DNA of 64,000 nt from JAVJST01 sp965229715 (lineage in GTDB: Bacteria; Pseudomonadota; Alphaproteobacteria; Rhodospirillales; Casp-alpha2). The notes under the pieces were generated by a model, which saw only the letters and a list, made by a program, of their open reading frames with translations, did no database searches and was not told the DNA's origin. The stretch is from assembly GCA_965229715.1 (NCBI GenBank), contig CBDDJL010000002.1, forward strand, positions 1,054,001 through 1,118,000, given 5' to 3'. This document shows, in pieces, positions 49,799 to 58,984 of the stretch (positions are counted from its first letter, which is position 1; each line of letters begins with the position of its first letter). The position numbers were made by a program, and so were the translations under genes.

Positions 49799-51166
49799 AT
49801 GCACGTTCAGGACGATCTGCTGTCGCTCGCCATCGTCGTCGTCGTCGCGTTGCTCGCGGGCATGGCGCTCAATCGCCTGCGCCAACCGGCGCTGGTCGGC
49901 TATCTGCTGACCGGGATCGTTCTCGGCCCCTCCGTTCTGGCGGTCGTCGAGAACCGGGAGCAAGTGGTGTTTCTCGCCGATCTCGGCATCCTGTTGTTGC
50001 TGTTCATCGTCGGTATGGAGCTCAGCCTCCGGGGTTTCCGCGCCGTTTGGCAGGTCGCCGTCGCAGCCGCGCTGTCGCAGATCGCCATTGCGCTCGCGAT
50101 CATGTGGGCGTTTTCGACGCTGTTCGGTTGGCGGCCGGAAACGACGGTGTTGCTGGGCTTCGCCGTCGCGCTGTCGAGCACCGCAGTGGTCATCAAGCTG
50201 CTCGACGATCTCAATCTGCTGCGCACCCAGGTCGGCCAGCTGACCGTCGCCGTGCTGATCGCGCAGGACCTCGCCATCATTCCGATGATCCTCGTGCTCG
50301 GTCTGTTCACCGGCGCCGATATCGAGGCGGCAACCGGCGGCGCCGCCGGCGTCGGCGAGAGCGTTGCGAAGATTGCGCTTTCCGTGGCCGTGCTGGCGGC
50401 GCTGGTGATCTTCCTCAGTCGCCGCGAGAAAGTCGGCCTGCCGTTCATGAACGCCTTGTCGGCGACACCCGAACTTCGCCCGCTCTACGGCACCGGGTTG
50501 TGCTTCGGCTCCGCCGCGATCAGCGGGCTGCTCGGACTGTCCACCGTATACGGGGCTTTCATCGCCGGCCTCATCGTCGGCAACAGCCGTGCGCGACGGA
50601 TGATTCTGCACAGCGTGCAACCGCTGCAGAACATCCTCGTCATGGTGTTCTTCGTCTCCATCGGGCTGCTCATCGATCTTCGCTTCGTCGCCGACAATAT
50701 CGTGCCCGTCCTGACCGTGTTGCTGGTCGTCACGGTCGGCAAGACGGTGTTCAACATCGCGATCTTGCTCGGCCTGCGCCAACCCTGGCCGCACGCCTTC
50801 ATCGCCGGCCTGCTGCTCGCCCAGGTCGGCGAGTTCTCGCTGCTGCTCGCCGCCATCGGCCGTTCGACGGGCCTGATCGGCGAGGCCGATTTCCAACTCG
50901 TCATCACGGTCACGGCCTTCACCCTGATCGTCAGCCCGATCTGGCTGGCGACGGCAAGACGCATGCTGCGCGTCGCCGTGACCCGCGCGCCCGGCGTCGC
51001 CGACGCCTTTCGCCGGATCAGGATCGGCGGTGTCCGCGGCATGACGCGGGCGGTAAAGGGCCGGCCGGTGCCGCAGGGCCTTGCGGTGCGCATCTTCGGC
51101 CGCCCGAAGCGGCCCGAGGAAAAGGGGCGTCCGCCGCCACCGCCGACGGAAGATATCGAGAGCTAA
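49799..51166 (+). CDS. CPA2-family (Kef-like) cation/proton antiporter, no TrkA domain
   Basis: A 455-residue membrane protein with twelve or thirteen hydrophobic segments. Kef/CPA2 motifs are visible: RQPALVGYLLTGIVLGPS, SSTAVVIKLLDD, IAQDLAIIPMILVLG, and LAQVGEFSLLLA. It ends in a basic Pro-rich tail and lacks the TrkA_N/TrkA_C domains that regulate KefB/KefC, so it is shorter than those. It probably exchanges K+ or Na+ for H+. It overlaps the convergent MarC-family gene by four bases. Confidence 0.87.
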   Translation: MHVQDDLLSLAIVVVVALLAGMALNRLRQPALVGYLLTGIVLGPSVLAVVENREQVVFLADLGILLLLFIVGMELSLRGFRAVWQVAVAAALSQIAIALAIMWAFSTLFGWRPETTVLLGFAVALSSTAVVIKLLDDLNLLRTQVGQLTVAVLIAQDLAIIPMILVLGLFTGADIEAATGGAAGVGESVAKIALSVAVLAALVIFLSRREKVGLPFMNALSATPELRPLYGTGLCFGSAAISGLLGLSTVYGAFIAGLIVGNSRARRMILHSVQPLQNILVMVFFVSIGLLIDLRFVADNIVPVLTVLLVVTVGKTVFNIAILLGLRQPWPHAFIAGLLLAQVGEFSLLLAAIGRSTGLIGEADFQLVITVTAFTLIVSPIWLATARRMLRVAVTRAPGVADAFRRIRIGGVRGMTRAVKGRPVPQGLAVRIFGRPKRPEEKGRPPPPPTEDIES

Positions 51167-51816
51167 CCGAGAATGCCGCTCTGCGCGACGCCGTCGAGCA
51201 CGAATTGCGCGGCAAGCGCGGCGAGCAGAACGCCCATGACCCGCGTAATCACGGTCATGCCGGTAACGCCGAGAAGCCGTTGCACCTGCGTCGCCATGAG
51301 CAACAGCACAAAGAGAATAACAAGGTCAGCCATCAATCCGCCGAGTACGGCGAACTGGCGGACCGCATCGCCCGCGCTGTCGGCCATGAGCAGGATGACG
51401 GCACCGATCGCACCCGGTCCGGCGATCAAGGGAGTTGCTAGCGGAAAGACGGAAATGTCGGTTTTGCCTTCCGCTTCCGTATTCTCGTCGTCGGTCGTCG
51501 TGACGCCGCCGGAGTTCTTGCCGAACACCATATCGATGGCGATGAGGAACAACAGAATACCGCCGGCGGTACGCAGCGCCGGCAATGATATTCCCATATA
51601 AATCAGCAGCTTGTCGCCGGTCACTGCGAATAAAAGCATGATGCCCGCAGCGATGACGACGCCTTTGGTTGCCTGGCTGCGGCGTTTCCATGGCGAATCG
51701 CCGGATGTAAGTGCCGCGAATGCGACGGCGACGCTGATCGGACTGATCGTCGCGAAGAACGTGGCAAATGCGATGATTGCCGTGTTCATCCAGGCGAAAT
51801 CGGAAAGTGTCTCCAT
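51163..51816 (-). CDS. MarC-family integral membrane protein
   Basis: A 217-residue protein with six hydrophobic segments. It matches the MarC family (FATFFATISPISVAVAFAALTSG, LIAGPGAIGAVILLMADSAG, and GVLLAALAAQFVLDG near the C-terminus). The family has no settled function, and early claims of a role in drug resistance were not upheld. The middle loop (TTDDENTEAEGKTD) is unusually acidic. Confidence 0.85.
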   Translation of the reverse strand: METLSDFAWMNTAIIAFATFFATISPISVAVAFAALTSGDSPWKRRSQATKGVVIAAGIMLLFAVTGDKLLIYMGISLPALRTAGGILLFLIAIDMVFGKNSGGVTTTDDENTEAEGKTDISVFPLATPLIAGPGAIGAVILLMADSAGDAVRQFAVLGGLMADLVILFVLLLMATQVQRLLGVTGMTVITRVMGVLLAALAAQFVLDGVAQSGILG

Positions 51817-51900
51817 AACGGAACTTTATACCCGGACCTTGTGGCATCCAAGACGTTGAGCAGACTGTCCCGAAGGGCAGGCATCGTCTAGCATCCGCGC

Positions 51901-52647
51901 ATGTTGGACGATTATCAATTCGCCGCGCTGGCCGTCGGCATCATGTTTCTGGGCGGCGTCGTCAAGGGCGTCGTCGGGCTCGGCCTGCCGCTCGTCGGCG
52001 TCGGTCTGATGTCCATGTTCGTGCCGGTCAAGATCGCGCTCGGCTACGCCATCATGCCGGTCGTCCTGGCCAATATCTGGCAGGCGCACCAGGCCGGCGG
52101 CATGGCCGAACCGGTCAGGCGGTTCTGGCCCATGCTGCTGGTCATGTGGGCCGGCATGGCGGTCGGCGTTCATCTGTTGGTGACGATGGATCCGCAAGCG
52201 CTCTACGGCGCCATCGGCGGCGTCGTGATCTTCGTTTCGGCGCTCAGTCTCGCCAACCTGTCGCCATCGATCTCGCCCGCGGCGGAACGCCCGGTCGGTC
52301 TCGCGGTCGGCTCGTTCGCCGGCGTCATCGGCGGCATTTCGACCATGTGGGGGCCGCCCGTTTCGCTCTACCTGATCATGCTCGGTCTCAAGAAGGACGC
52401 GTTCATCCGGACCACGGGAACGCTGTGGTTTCTCGGCGGCGTGCCCGTCGCCATTCTCTATGCGGTCAACGGCATCCTCGGCTGGCACAACGTCTGGTGG
52501 TCCATATCGCTGACCGTGCCGGCGTTTCTCGGCATGCAGGTCGGCAAGCTGCTGCGCGACCGCATCCCGCAGGAAACGTTTCGCAAGGTTCTGCTGGTGA
52601 CGCTGATCGTCATCGGCGCCAATTTGCTGCGCCGCGGGTTTCAGTGA
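51901..52647 (+). CDS. TauE/SafE-family sulfite/organosulfonate exporter
   Basis: A 248-residue membrane protein with eight hydrophobic segments and the TauE/SafE signature GGVVKGVVGLGLPLVGVGLM at ~18-37 plus GSFAGVIGGISTMWGPPVSLYLI at ~138-160. Family members export sulfite or sulfoacetate in taurine users, so it could remove sulfite made by Xsc, although it is 17 kb away from xsc. Its stop codon shares one base with the azlC start, so it is coupled to azlCD. Confidence 0.82.
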   Translation: MLDDYQFAALAVGIMFLGGVVKGVVGLGLPLVGVGLMSMFVPVKIALGYAIMPVVLANIWQAHQAGGMAEPVRRFWPMLLVMWAGMAVGVHLLVTMDPQALYGAIGGVVIFVSALSLANLSPSISPAAERPVGLAVGSFAGVIGGISTMWGPPVSLYLIMLGLKKDAFIRTTGTLWFLGGVPVAILYAVNGILGWHNVWWSISLTVPAFLGMQVGKLLRDRIPQETFRKVLLVTLIVIGANLLRRGFQ

Positions 52648-53369
52648 TGGCGGCGGACGCCGTGCCGTGGCATGCCTTTCGCCGCGCGCTTCGCGAGGCC
52701 GTCGGCATGCCGGCGCTGGTGCTCGGCGCGTCGATGATGGGCTTCGGCTCGCTGGCGCGCGAGAGCGGCATCGACGTCTGGGTGACCGTGATCGCGACCG
52801 TCGGTATCTGGGGATTGCCGGGTCAGATGGTCATGGTCGAGATGATGGCGGCCGGGGCGCCGCTGTTCGCCATCGGGCTCGGCGTCGGCGTCGCCAATGC
52901 GCGGTTCCTGCCAATGACCCTGGCCATTGCGCCGTATCTGTCCGATTGGCGCGCCGGCGTGCTGCGCCGGCTGGCCTTTGCCCAGTTCGTTACCCTGACG
53001 CCCTGGGTCGCGGCGCTGAAATGGTTTCCCGACATGCCGAAGCGCGAGCGCCTTCCCTATTACATGGGCTACACGTCCGCCTGCCTCGCCAGCGCCGTCC
53101 TCGGCACAATCCTGGGGCATGTCCTCGCCGGCGAACTGCCGCCGCCGCTGGTCGTCTCCCTGGTATTCCTCAGTCCGGCCTTCTTCTTCATGGTGTTCGT
53201 CGACGTGCGCCACCGGCACGGCATCGTCGCGTTGCTGCTCGGCGCCGGCCTGGGGCCGATGTTGCATACCCTGTCGCCGGACTGGGGCCTGCCGGCCACC
53301 GGCCTGATCGCCGGCACGGCCGGCTTCGCCATCGACGCCGTGCTGCGCCGTCGGGAGGCCGCATCATGA
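52647..53369 (+). CDS. azlC: AzlC-family branched-chain amino acid exporter large subunit
   Basis: A 240-residue membrane protein with family features AFRRALREAVGMPALVLGASMMGFGSLAR, GLPGQMVMVEMMAAGAP and PYLSDWRAGVLRR (each within residues ~8-110). AzlC works with AzlD to export branched-chain amino acids and analogues. The start ATG overlaps the TauE-like stop by one base, and the end overlaps azlD by four bases. Confidence 0.85.
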   Translation: MAADAVPWHAFRRALREAVGMPALVLGASMMGFGSLARESGIDVWVTVIATVGIWGLPGQMVMVEMMAAGAPLFAIGLGVGVANARFLPMTLAIAPYLSDWRAGVLRRLAFAQFVTLTPWVAALKWFPDMPKRERLPYYMGYTSACLASAVLGTILGHVLAGELPPPLVVSLVFLSPAFFFMVFVDVRHRHGIVALLLGAGLGPMLHTLSPDWGLPATGLIAGTAGFAIDAVLRRREAAS

Positions 53370-53701
53370 CGACGTCGGCAACCTGGGTCGTTGTCGGGGT
53401 CAGTATCCTGGCGACCTATATCTGGCGGGCGGCGGGCATTCTGGTGGCCAGCCGGATCGACCCGGACAGCGCACTGGCGCGCTGGTTCACCGCCGTCGCC
53501 TACGCCGTGCTGGCGGGCCTCATCGTGCGCATGCTGGTGTTGCCGGAAGGCGTGCTCGGCGCGACGCCGCTGCCTGACAAGCTGGCCGGACTCGCCGTCG
53601 GCGTTGCCGCCTACTTCACGGCCGGGCGCAGCGTGGCCGTCGGCACCGGCGCGGCATTTCTCGGCTTCGCCGCCATTGCCGTGTGGCGGGGAATAAGTTG
53701 A
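53366..53701 (+). CDS. azlD: AzlD-family branched-chain amino acid exporter small subunit
   Basis: A 111-residue membrane protein with four short hydrophobic segments (VVVGVSILATYIWRAAGI, AVAYAVLAGLIVRMLV, LAGLAVGVAAYFTA, FLGFAAIAVWRGIS). It starts inside the end of azlC (ATGA overlap), the typical layout of this exporter pair, and is the last gene of the TauE-AzlC-AzlD set. Confidence 0.83.
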   Translation: MTTSATWVVVGVSILATYIWRAAGILVASRIDPDSALARWFTAVAYAVLAGLIVRMLVLPEGVLGATPLPDKLAGLAVGVAAYFTAGRSVAVGTGAAFLGFAAIAVWRGIS

Positions 53702-53785
53702 GGCTAGCAATCGATGGTAGAGGACTTCACTCCGAGGCAATGGATATCCGCAACGAGCCAGATGATGACGTTTGCGCCAGATTGT

Positions 53786-54367
53786 CTAGTTGTGCTGCAG
53801 AGCCGATTGAATGTTCGAGATCTTCCACCTTGAACGGATAACTACCACCAATAGGAAGAAAAATAACTGAACCGCGGTCGTTGTCATTGTTGCACGGGTT
53901 ACGCCGCCGCCAACTACTGAAGGTTCACATAACAAATCGGGCACCGAGTTGATCCCAACCAGACCGTAAAGGGATGCCAATAAAATGGCAGTTAGCAGCG
54001 CGAGCAATTTCAGATAATTCTTGTTGTTGAGGTTTGCGCGAATCCTCACCCCTTGAAACGAATGGTCGTAGTTGCGCGTACTTCGTAGGTACACATGAGA
54101 CAAGATGGCCAAGCTCAGTGCTGCCTCGATACCTAAAACAACATATGCCCAGGTACCGCTGACGGAATGGCTACAATAAGCAACGACCAGTATCGAATTG
54201 ACGACAATTTGGCACGGCCAAAGGATCAGGTGTGACAGTGCCATCTTCCCGATTGTCCCGCCATCTATCAACGCAACCACATCGACTTCGGTGTTGGCCT
54301 TGCACACTTCAACTAGGGAAGCTGCCAGATGCTCTCTAAACGTTTCGGATAGTCGCAGACCCATCAT
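53786..54367 (-). CDS. AT-rich orphan membrane protein
   Basis: A 193-residue protein with a soluble N-terminus (~45 residues) and four hydrophobic segments (LSHLILWPCQIVVNSILVVAY, AYVVLGIEAALSLAILSHV, YLKLLALLTAILLASLYGL, and VQLFFFLLVVVI). Codon use and base composition are clearly more AT-rich than all neighbours, suggesting recent transfer. No family recognised, and no ribosome-binding site is evident. The N-terminal segment FREHLAASLVEVCKANTEVDVVALIDGG could be a cytoplasmic helix bundle. Confidence 0.5.
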   Translation of the reverse strand: MMGLRLSETFREHLAASLVEVCKANTEVDVVALIDGGTIGKMALSHLILWPCQIVVNSILVVAYCSHSVSGTWAYVVLGIEAALSLAILSHVYLRSTRNYDHSFQGVRIRANLNNKNYLKLLALLTAILLASLYGLVGINSVPDLLCEPSVVGGGVTRATMTTTAVQLFFFLLVVVIRSRWKISNIQSALQHN

Positions 54368-54445
54368 CTTATTTTACCACAACCCAAAATAGATTTCGTC
54401 TGCCGAGGGTTAAAAGCATACGTTCGGACCTCTCGAATCCTGACG

Positions 54446-55030
54446 TTACAATTCCCGCGCCATCAGCAGGAAGTCGCCCGTGAACCGCAACGCCGGGTGC
54501 GCCGTTGCCGGGCGGCGTATCCGCTCTTCGAACCCGTGCCGGCGATAGAGTTCGCAAGCAGTGGCGTTTTCGGCGAACGCCACGAGGCTCATTGTCTTGA
54601 GGCCCGATTCCCCGGCCTCCTCGATGGCCTTCTCCATCAGGCGAGTCCCGACGCCGTGCGACCGGAATCCGTCGAATACCGCAATGGCGTCGAGAAAGAA
54701 GCTGTCCGCCAACGTCATGTCGTCTGCGAATGCGAGATAGGGGATGCGGTCCATCGGGACGAACAGGTCCGGTGGGTCGTCCTGTTCCAGGTCCGCCGGA
54801 TAAATCTGGATACCGCCGGCGGGAACGCCATCGACTTCCGCAATCCAGCCGTTGGAAAAATGAGACGTTGCGTTCTCCTGTTCGAGGCGAAGCTCGAGGA
54901 TCTGTTTCGGCGTCAGGCCGGGCACCGAGTCCGCATACATCAACTCGGCGTAACCGCCGTAAGCCGCGAACTTCACCGCGGCGAGATGGGGGATGTCTGC
55001 GACCGTCGCCGGTCGGATAGAAACGTTCAT
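54446..55030 (-). CDS. GNAT-family N-acetyltransferase
   Basis: A 194-residue GNAT enzyme. It begins MNVSIRPATVADIPHLAAVK, has a beta-strand pair around NGWIAEVDGVPAGGIQIYP, the acetyl-CoA loop DGFRSHGVGTRLMEKAIEEA, and FAENATACELYRRHGFEE. The acetyl acceptor is unknown. It is divergent from the second dimethylglycine-dehydrogenase-like gene by 83 bp. Alternative start: an ATG at 55042. Confidence 0.82.
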   Translation of the reverse strand: MNVSIRPATVADIPHLAAVKFAAYGGYAELMYADSVPGLTPKQILELRLEQENATSHFSNGWIAEVDGVPAGGIQIYPADLEQDDPPDLFVPMDRIPYLAFADDMTLADSFFLDAIAVFDGFRSHGVGTRLMEKAIEEAGESGLKTMSLVAFAENATACELYRRHGFEERIRRPATAHPALRFTGDFLLMAREL

Positions 55031-55113
55031 GGTTGCCAGCATTTCATGCGCTTGACGGTCTGTGAATACCGGACATAGGGTCAGCGAAATTTCGGACGCG
55101 GGAGGGACGTTCC

Positions 55114-57528
55114 ATGAAATCGCATGTTCGTGTGGCCGTGATCGGCGGCGGCGTCGTCGGCTGCAGTGTGCTCTATCACCTGACCAAGTTCGGCTGGTCG
55201 GACGTGGTGCTGATCGAGCGTTCGGAGTTGACGTCGGGATCGACATGGCACGCGGCGGGCGGCTTTCACACGTTGAACGCCGACACCAACATGGCGGCGC
55301 TGCAGGGCTACACCATTCAGCTTTACCGCGAGCTGGAAGAGATCAGCGGCCAGTCGTGCGGGCTGCATCACGTTGGCGGCGTCACCCTGGCGACCGACAA
55401 CGACCGTATGGATTACCTGAAGGCGGAACGCGCCAAGCACCAGTACATGGGACTGGATACCGAACTCGTCGGCCCCGACCGCATCAAGGAGCTATGCCCG
55501 GTGGTCAGCACGGACGGCGTCGTCGGCGGGCTGTACGATCCGCTCGACGGTCACCTCGATCCTTCCGGCACGACCCACGCCTACGCCAAGGCCGCGCGCC
55601 GGCAGGGCGCCGAGATCTACCTCCGCAACAAGGTCGAGGATCTGAAGCCGCGCGGCGACGGCACCTGGGACGTGATAACCGAGCAGGGCACCATCCATGC
55701 CGAATACGTGGTCAACGCCGCCGGTCTCTGGGCCCGCGAAATGGGCGAGATGGTCGGCATCGATCTGCCGCTGCATCCCATGGAGCACCAGTATCTGGTG
55801 ACCGACGACATCCCGGAAGTCTACGAGCGCGACACCGAACTGCCGCACATCATGGACCCGGCGAGCGAGACCTACTTCCGTCAGGAAGGCCGCGGTCTGG
55901 TGCTCGGCACCTACGAGCAGAAGTGCGAGCCGTGGGCAGTCGACGGCACGCCGTGGGATTTCGGCCATGAACTGCTGCCGAACAAGCTGGACCGCATCGA
56001 GGATGCGCTGGAAATGGCGTACCGGCGCTATCCGTGTCTGGAGACCGCCGGCGTGAAACAGGTCATCAACGGACCGTTCACCTTCGCGCCGGACGGCAAT
56101 CCTTTGGTCGGCCCGGTGCCCGGCCTGCCGGGATACTGGACGGCATGCGCCGTCATGGCCGGTTTCAGCCAGGGCGGCGGCGTCGGCCTCACGCTCGCCG
56201 AATGGATGGCCGAGGGCGAACCGAGCCGCGACGTGTTCGCCATGGACGTGGCGCGGTTCGGATCCTACTGCACGAAACCCTATACGCGGACGACGGTGAT
56301 CCAGAACTATCAGCGCCGGTTCTCGATCGGTTATCCGAACGAGGAACTGCCTGCGGGCCGGCCGCTCAAGACGACGCCGGCCTACGGCATCTGGAAGGGC
56401 CAGAACGCCGTGTTCGGCCACGCGTTCGGCATGGAGGCGGTGAACTATTTCGCGCCCGCCGGCGAGGAGCCCTACGAAATCCCGTCGTTCAAGCGCTCCA
56501 ACGCGTTCGGGACGGTCGGCGCGGAATGCCGTGCCGTGCGCGAGGCCGTCGGCATCAACGAGGTCCACAATTTCTCGAAGTTCGAGGTCACGGGTCCCGA
56601 CGGGGTGCAATGGCTCGAACGGATCATGACCAACCGGGTGCCGGGCGAGGGCCGGATGGCGCTCAGCGCGATGCTCAGCCCGAAAGGCCGCCTGATCGGC
56701 GATTTCACCATGACGCGCCTCGGTCCCGAAACCGTGCAGATGAATGCGTCGTACGGCTCGCAGGACTTTCACATGCGCTGGTTCCTGCAGAACCTGCCGG
56801 ACACGGGCGTCGTCATCCGCAATATCTCGGACGAGCGGATCGGCTTCCAGATCGCCGGACCGAGGGCGCGCGACGTGCTCGCGGCGGCGAGCGGCGCCGA
56901 CGTCTCGAACGAAGCGTTCCCGTTCCTGCGCGTCCGCCGCCTCGATATCGGCATGGTGCCGAGTATCGTCTGCCGCGTCACCTACACCGGCGATCTCGGT
57001 TACGAGATCTATGCCGACCGCGCCCATCAGGTGGCGCTCTATCAGGCGTTGACCGGGGCCGGCGCGCCCTTCGGCATGCGGCCGTTCGGCATGCGCGCGA
57101 TGATGTCGCTCCGCATCGAGAAATCGTTCGGCTCATGGCTGCGCGAGTTCCGGCCCGACTTCACGCCGATGGAAACCGGCCTCGACCGCTTCGTGCGTTA
57201 CGACAAGAACGACTTCATCGGCCGCGATGCCGCCATGGCGGAGAAGGACAAGGAGCCTGAAAAGCGCCTCGCGACGTTCGTTGTCGATGCCGACGATGCC
57301 GACTGCGTCGCCGACGAGCCGATCTGGCACGACGGCAAACTGGTCGGTTTCGTGACCTCGGGCAATTACGCCCACACTGTCGGCAAGTCGGTCGCCATCG
57401 GCATGGTGCCGCCAAACCTGATCGTCGACGGCGCACCGTTCGAGATCGAGGTGCTCGGCGAAAAGAAGGCGGCGACGCTGGCCGCCGAACCGCTGTTCGA
57501 TCCCAAGGCGGAACGCATGCGGGGGTGA
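55114..57528 (+). CDS. second dimethylglycine/sarcosine dehydrogenase-like flavoprotein
   Basis: An 804-residue FAD- and folate-domain enzyme like the one at 21691-24138 but clearly diverged. FAD motif VAVIGGGVVGCSVLYHLTK, flavin-linking His46 in SGSTWHAAGGF, and a GcvT-type C-terminal half (VGINEVHNFSKFEVTGPDG, GFQIAGPRARDVLAAASG, TYTGDLGYEIY). The family demethylates dimethylglycine, sarcosine or betaine-like substrates. No regulator or one-carbon genes are adjacent, so the substrate is open. Confidence 0.85.
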   Translation: MKSHVRVAVIGGGVVGCSVLYHLTKFGWSDVVLIERSELTSGSTWHAAGGFHTLNADTNMAALQGYTIQLYRELEEISGQSCGLHHVGGVTLATDNDRMDYLKAERAKHQYMGLDTELVGPDRIKELCPVVSTDGVVGGLYDPLDGHLDPSGTTHAYAKAARRQGAEIYLRNKVEDLKPRGDGTWDVITEQGTIHAEYVVNAAGLWAREMGEMVGIDLPLHPMEHQYLVTDDIPEVYERDTELPHIMDPASETYFRQEGRGLVLGTYEQKCEPWAVDGTPWDFGHELLPNKLDRIEDALEMAYRRYPCLETAGVKQVINGPFTFAPDGNPLVGPVPGLPGYWTACAVMAGFSQGGGVGLTLAEWMAEGEPSRDVFAMDVARFGSYCTKPYTRTTVIQNYQRRFSIGYPNEELPAGRPLKTTPAYGIWKGQNAVFGHAFGMEAVNYFAPAGEEPYEIPSFKRSNAFGTVGAECRAVREAVGINEVHNFSKFEVTGPDGVQWLERIMTNRVPGEGRMALSAMLSPKGRLIGDFTMTRLGPETVQMNASYGSQDFHMRWFLQNLPDTGVVIRNISDERIGFQIAGPRARDVLAAASGADVSNEAFPFLRVRRLDIGMVPSIVCRVTYTGDLGYEIYADRAHQVALYQALTGAGAPFGMRPFGMRAMMSLRIEKSFGSWLREFRPDFTPMETGLDRFVRYDKNDFIGRDAAMAEKDKEPEKRLATFVVDADDADCVADEPIWHDGKLVGFVTSGNYAHTVGKSVAIGMVPPNLIVDGAPFEIEVLGEKKAATLAAEPLFDPKAERMRG

Positions 57529-57695
57529 TCCTCAAACGTCGAGACGGTTTGTTAACCTTTCGTTTCCTATAATTTCCGGCAATGCGGGTGGGAATTGCCG
57601 GGACGCCCTCTGGTTCTCTCTGGCGCCGGTCCCGACCCGAACGGTAAGGGGAATCGCCACGGGGCGTAGGCGGTTCGGACGAAGAGGAGCGTATC

Positions 57696-58010
57696 ATGAA
57701 ACGCGTTTTCATGACCTTCGTGGGCGCTCTCGCAGTCACAATTGCCGCCCACGCACAACCAGTAGAAGCCCAAACGTATGCCGCGCCCTGTGGCGCCCGC
57801 GACGATCTCGCCAACAAACTGAAGCAACGTTATGACGAAATGCCGTCCGCACTCGGCATCGCCAGCAACGGCCGTCTCGTCGAAGTATTCACATCGCCGA
57901 ACGGGACATGGACCATCGTCCTGACCCGGCCGGACGGCGTCAGTTGCCTGCTCGCCGTCGGCCAGGACTGGCAGACCATGGTGCGCGACGCCGTCGACGT
58001 CGAAAGCTGA
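57696..58010 (+). CDS. small secreted protein, conserved in alphaproteobacteria
   Basis: A 104-residue protein with a signal peptide (to ~ AAHAQ), then YAAPCGARDDLANKLKQRYDEMPSALGIASNGRLVEVF and LTRPDGVSCLLAVGQDW in short conserved blocks, with two cysteines. I recall similar small periplasmic proteins in alphaproteobacteria, all uncharacterised. GAGGAG precedes the ATG. It follows a TTAACC half-site about 140 bp upstream. Confidence 0.68.
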   Translation: MKRVFMTFVGALAVTIAAHAQPVEAQTYAAPCGARDDLANKLKQRYDEMPSALGIASNGRLVEVFTSPNGTWTIVLTRPDGVSCLLAVGQDWQTMVRDAVDVES

Positions 58011-58013
58011 CGC

Positions 58014-58430
58014 CTATTCGACCGTGATCGTGATCGCGCCGGATGCGACCGGCGGGTCGTGCGGTATATGGTTGTGGTCACCCAACAACAGTTGAAGCGA
58101 ATGCGTGCCGGGCGGCAGTTCGAGCGTGACTTCCGTCTGACCGCCGCCGAAGTGGCGGTGATTGTCGTCGGCCGGAATGTTCTCGTCGAGCGCGGGCAGG
58201 CCGGTGTCGATCAACAGGTGATGGTGGCCGGTCTTGGCTTTCTCGACGCCGGCCGGCGCAACGCCCATGCCGGACAAGCCGAAGCGGACGGTGACGGGGT
58301 TCGAGACGACGGCGCCGTCCGCCGGCGAAATGATGTAGGCTGCGGCATCCGGTGGTGCGGGCGTTTCCACGGCCGCCGCCAGGGGTATCGCCGCCAGCAT
58401 GACGGTCAGGGCAACGGCAATCGTCCGCAT
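58014..58430 (-). CDS. secreted DUF4399-family protein
   Basis: A 138-residue exported protein. After the signal peptide come ISPADGAVVSNPVTVRFGL, KTGHHHLLIDT, DDNHRHFGGGQTEVTLELPPGTHSLQLLLGDHNHIPHDPP in adjoining blocks, the pattern of DUF4399. The histidine clusters (HHH, HRH, HNH) suggest metal, possibly copper, binding. GAGGA precedes the ATG. Function is unknown. Confidence 0.8.
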   Translation of the reverse strand: MRTIAVALTVMLAAIPLAAAVETPAPPDAAAYIISPADGAVVSNPVTVRFGLSGMGVAPAGVEKAKTGHHHLLIDTGLPALDENIPADDNHRHFGGGQTEVTLELPPGTHSLQLLLGDHNHIPHDPPVASGAITITVE

Positions 58431-58472
58431 AACGCAATCCTCATTGTCACGGGGTGTGTGGTCATGGGGCCG

Positions 58473-58922
58473 TCAGGTGCCGGCGCCCGGCGCTTCGATC
58501 AGCCGACAGCCGGCAATCCGCCAACGCCCGGTTTCGTCTTTCTCCATGGGATAGAGCGCGATCAACGAGCGCCCCCGGCGGTCGATGATCAGGACCGACT
58601 GAACGATCTCGCCGCCCTGCTGCAACAGTTCCATGAATTCGAAGGACTGCGGCCGGTAGACGGGATCGTAATAAAGCTGGACCATGGACAAGAAGTTGGC
58701 CGGGGTCTGGAACTTCGCCTGAATGGTTGTCGATGCGAGGCCGAATGCGGCGTCCGCATCGTTGGCGCGGAATGCGGCGAGCTGGCTGCCGATAACCTGC
58801 TGGATTGCCGCGCGGTCGGCGTCGCCGAGCGTCGCCGCCGATGCGGCGGTGCCGATGACCGGCAAGGGCCATACGGCGAGTATCAAAAACCCGGTGCGTA
58901 GAAATTGAGAAATCGGGAGCAT
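58473..58922 (-). CDS. secreted DUF4864-family protein
   Basis: A 149-residue exported protein with a hydrophobic signal to ~ ASAA, then ADRAAIQQVIGSQLAAFRANDADAAFGLAS, PANFLSMVQLYYDPVYRP and GRWRIAGCRLI in separated blocks, typical of DUF4864 (an NTF2-like fold). The ATG at 58922, eight bases after GGAGG, is preferred to a GTG three codons upstream. It runs in the same direction as the DUF4399 gene. Confidence 0.8.
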   Translation of the reverse strand: MLPISQFLRTGFLILAVWPLPVIGTAASAATLGDADRAAIQQVIGSQLAAFRANDADAAFGLASTTIQAKFQTPANFLSMVQLYYDPVYRPQSFEFMELLQQGGEIVQSVLIIDRRGRSLIALYPMEKDETGRWRIAGCRLIEAPGAGT

Positions 58923-58984
58923 GGTGGGCACCTCCTCGCCGACTCATCTTGGGTCATTTGCCGGCGCATTCAAGTGAATGCATG

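Noticed and set aside
57529..57695. Riboswitch ahead of the small secreted protein gene
   Set aside because: The 167-bp leader shows no known aptamer core or paired terminator; only a TTAACC half-site stands out.
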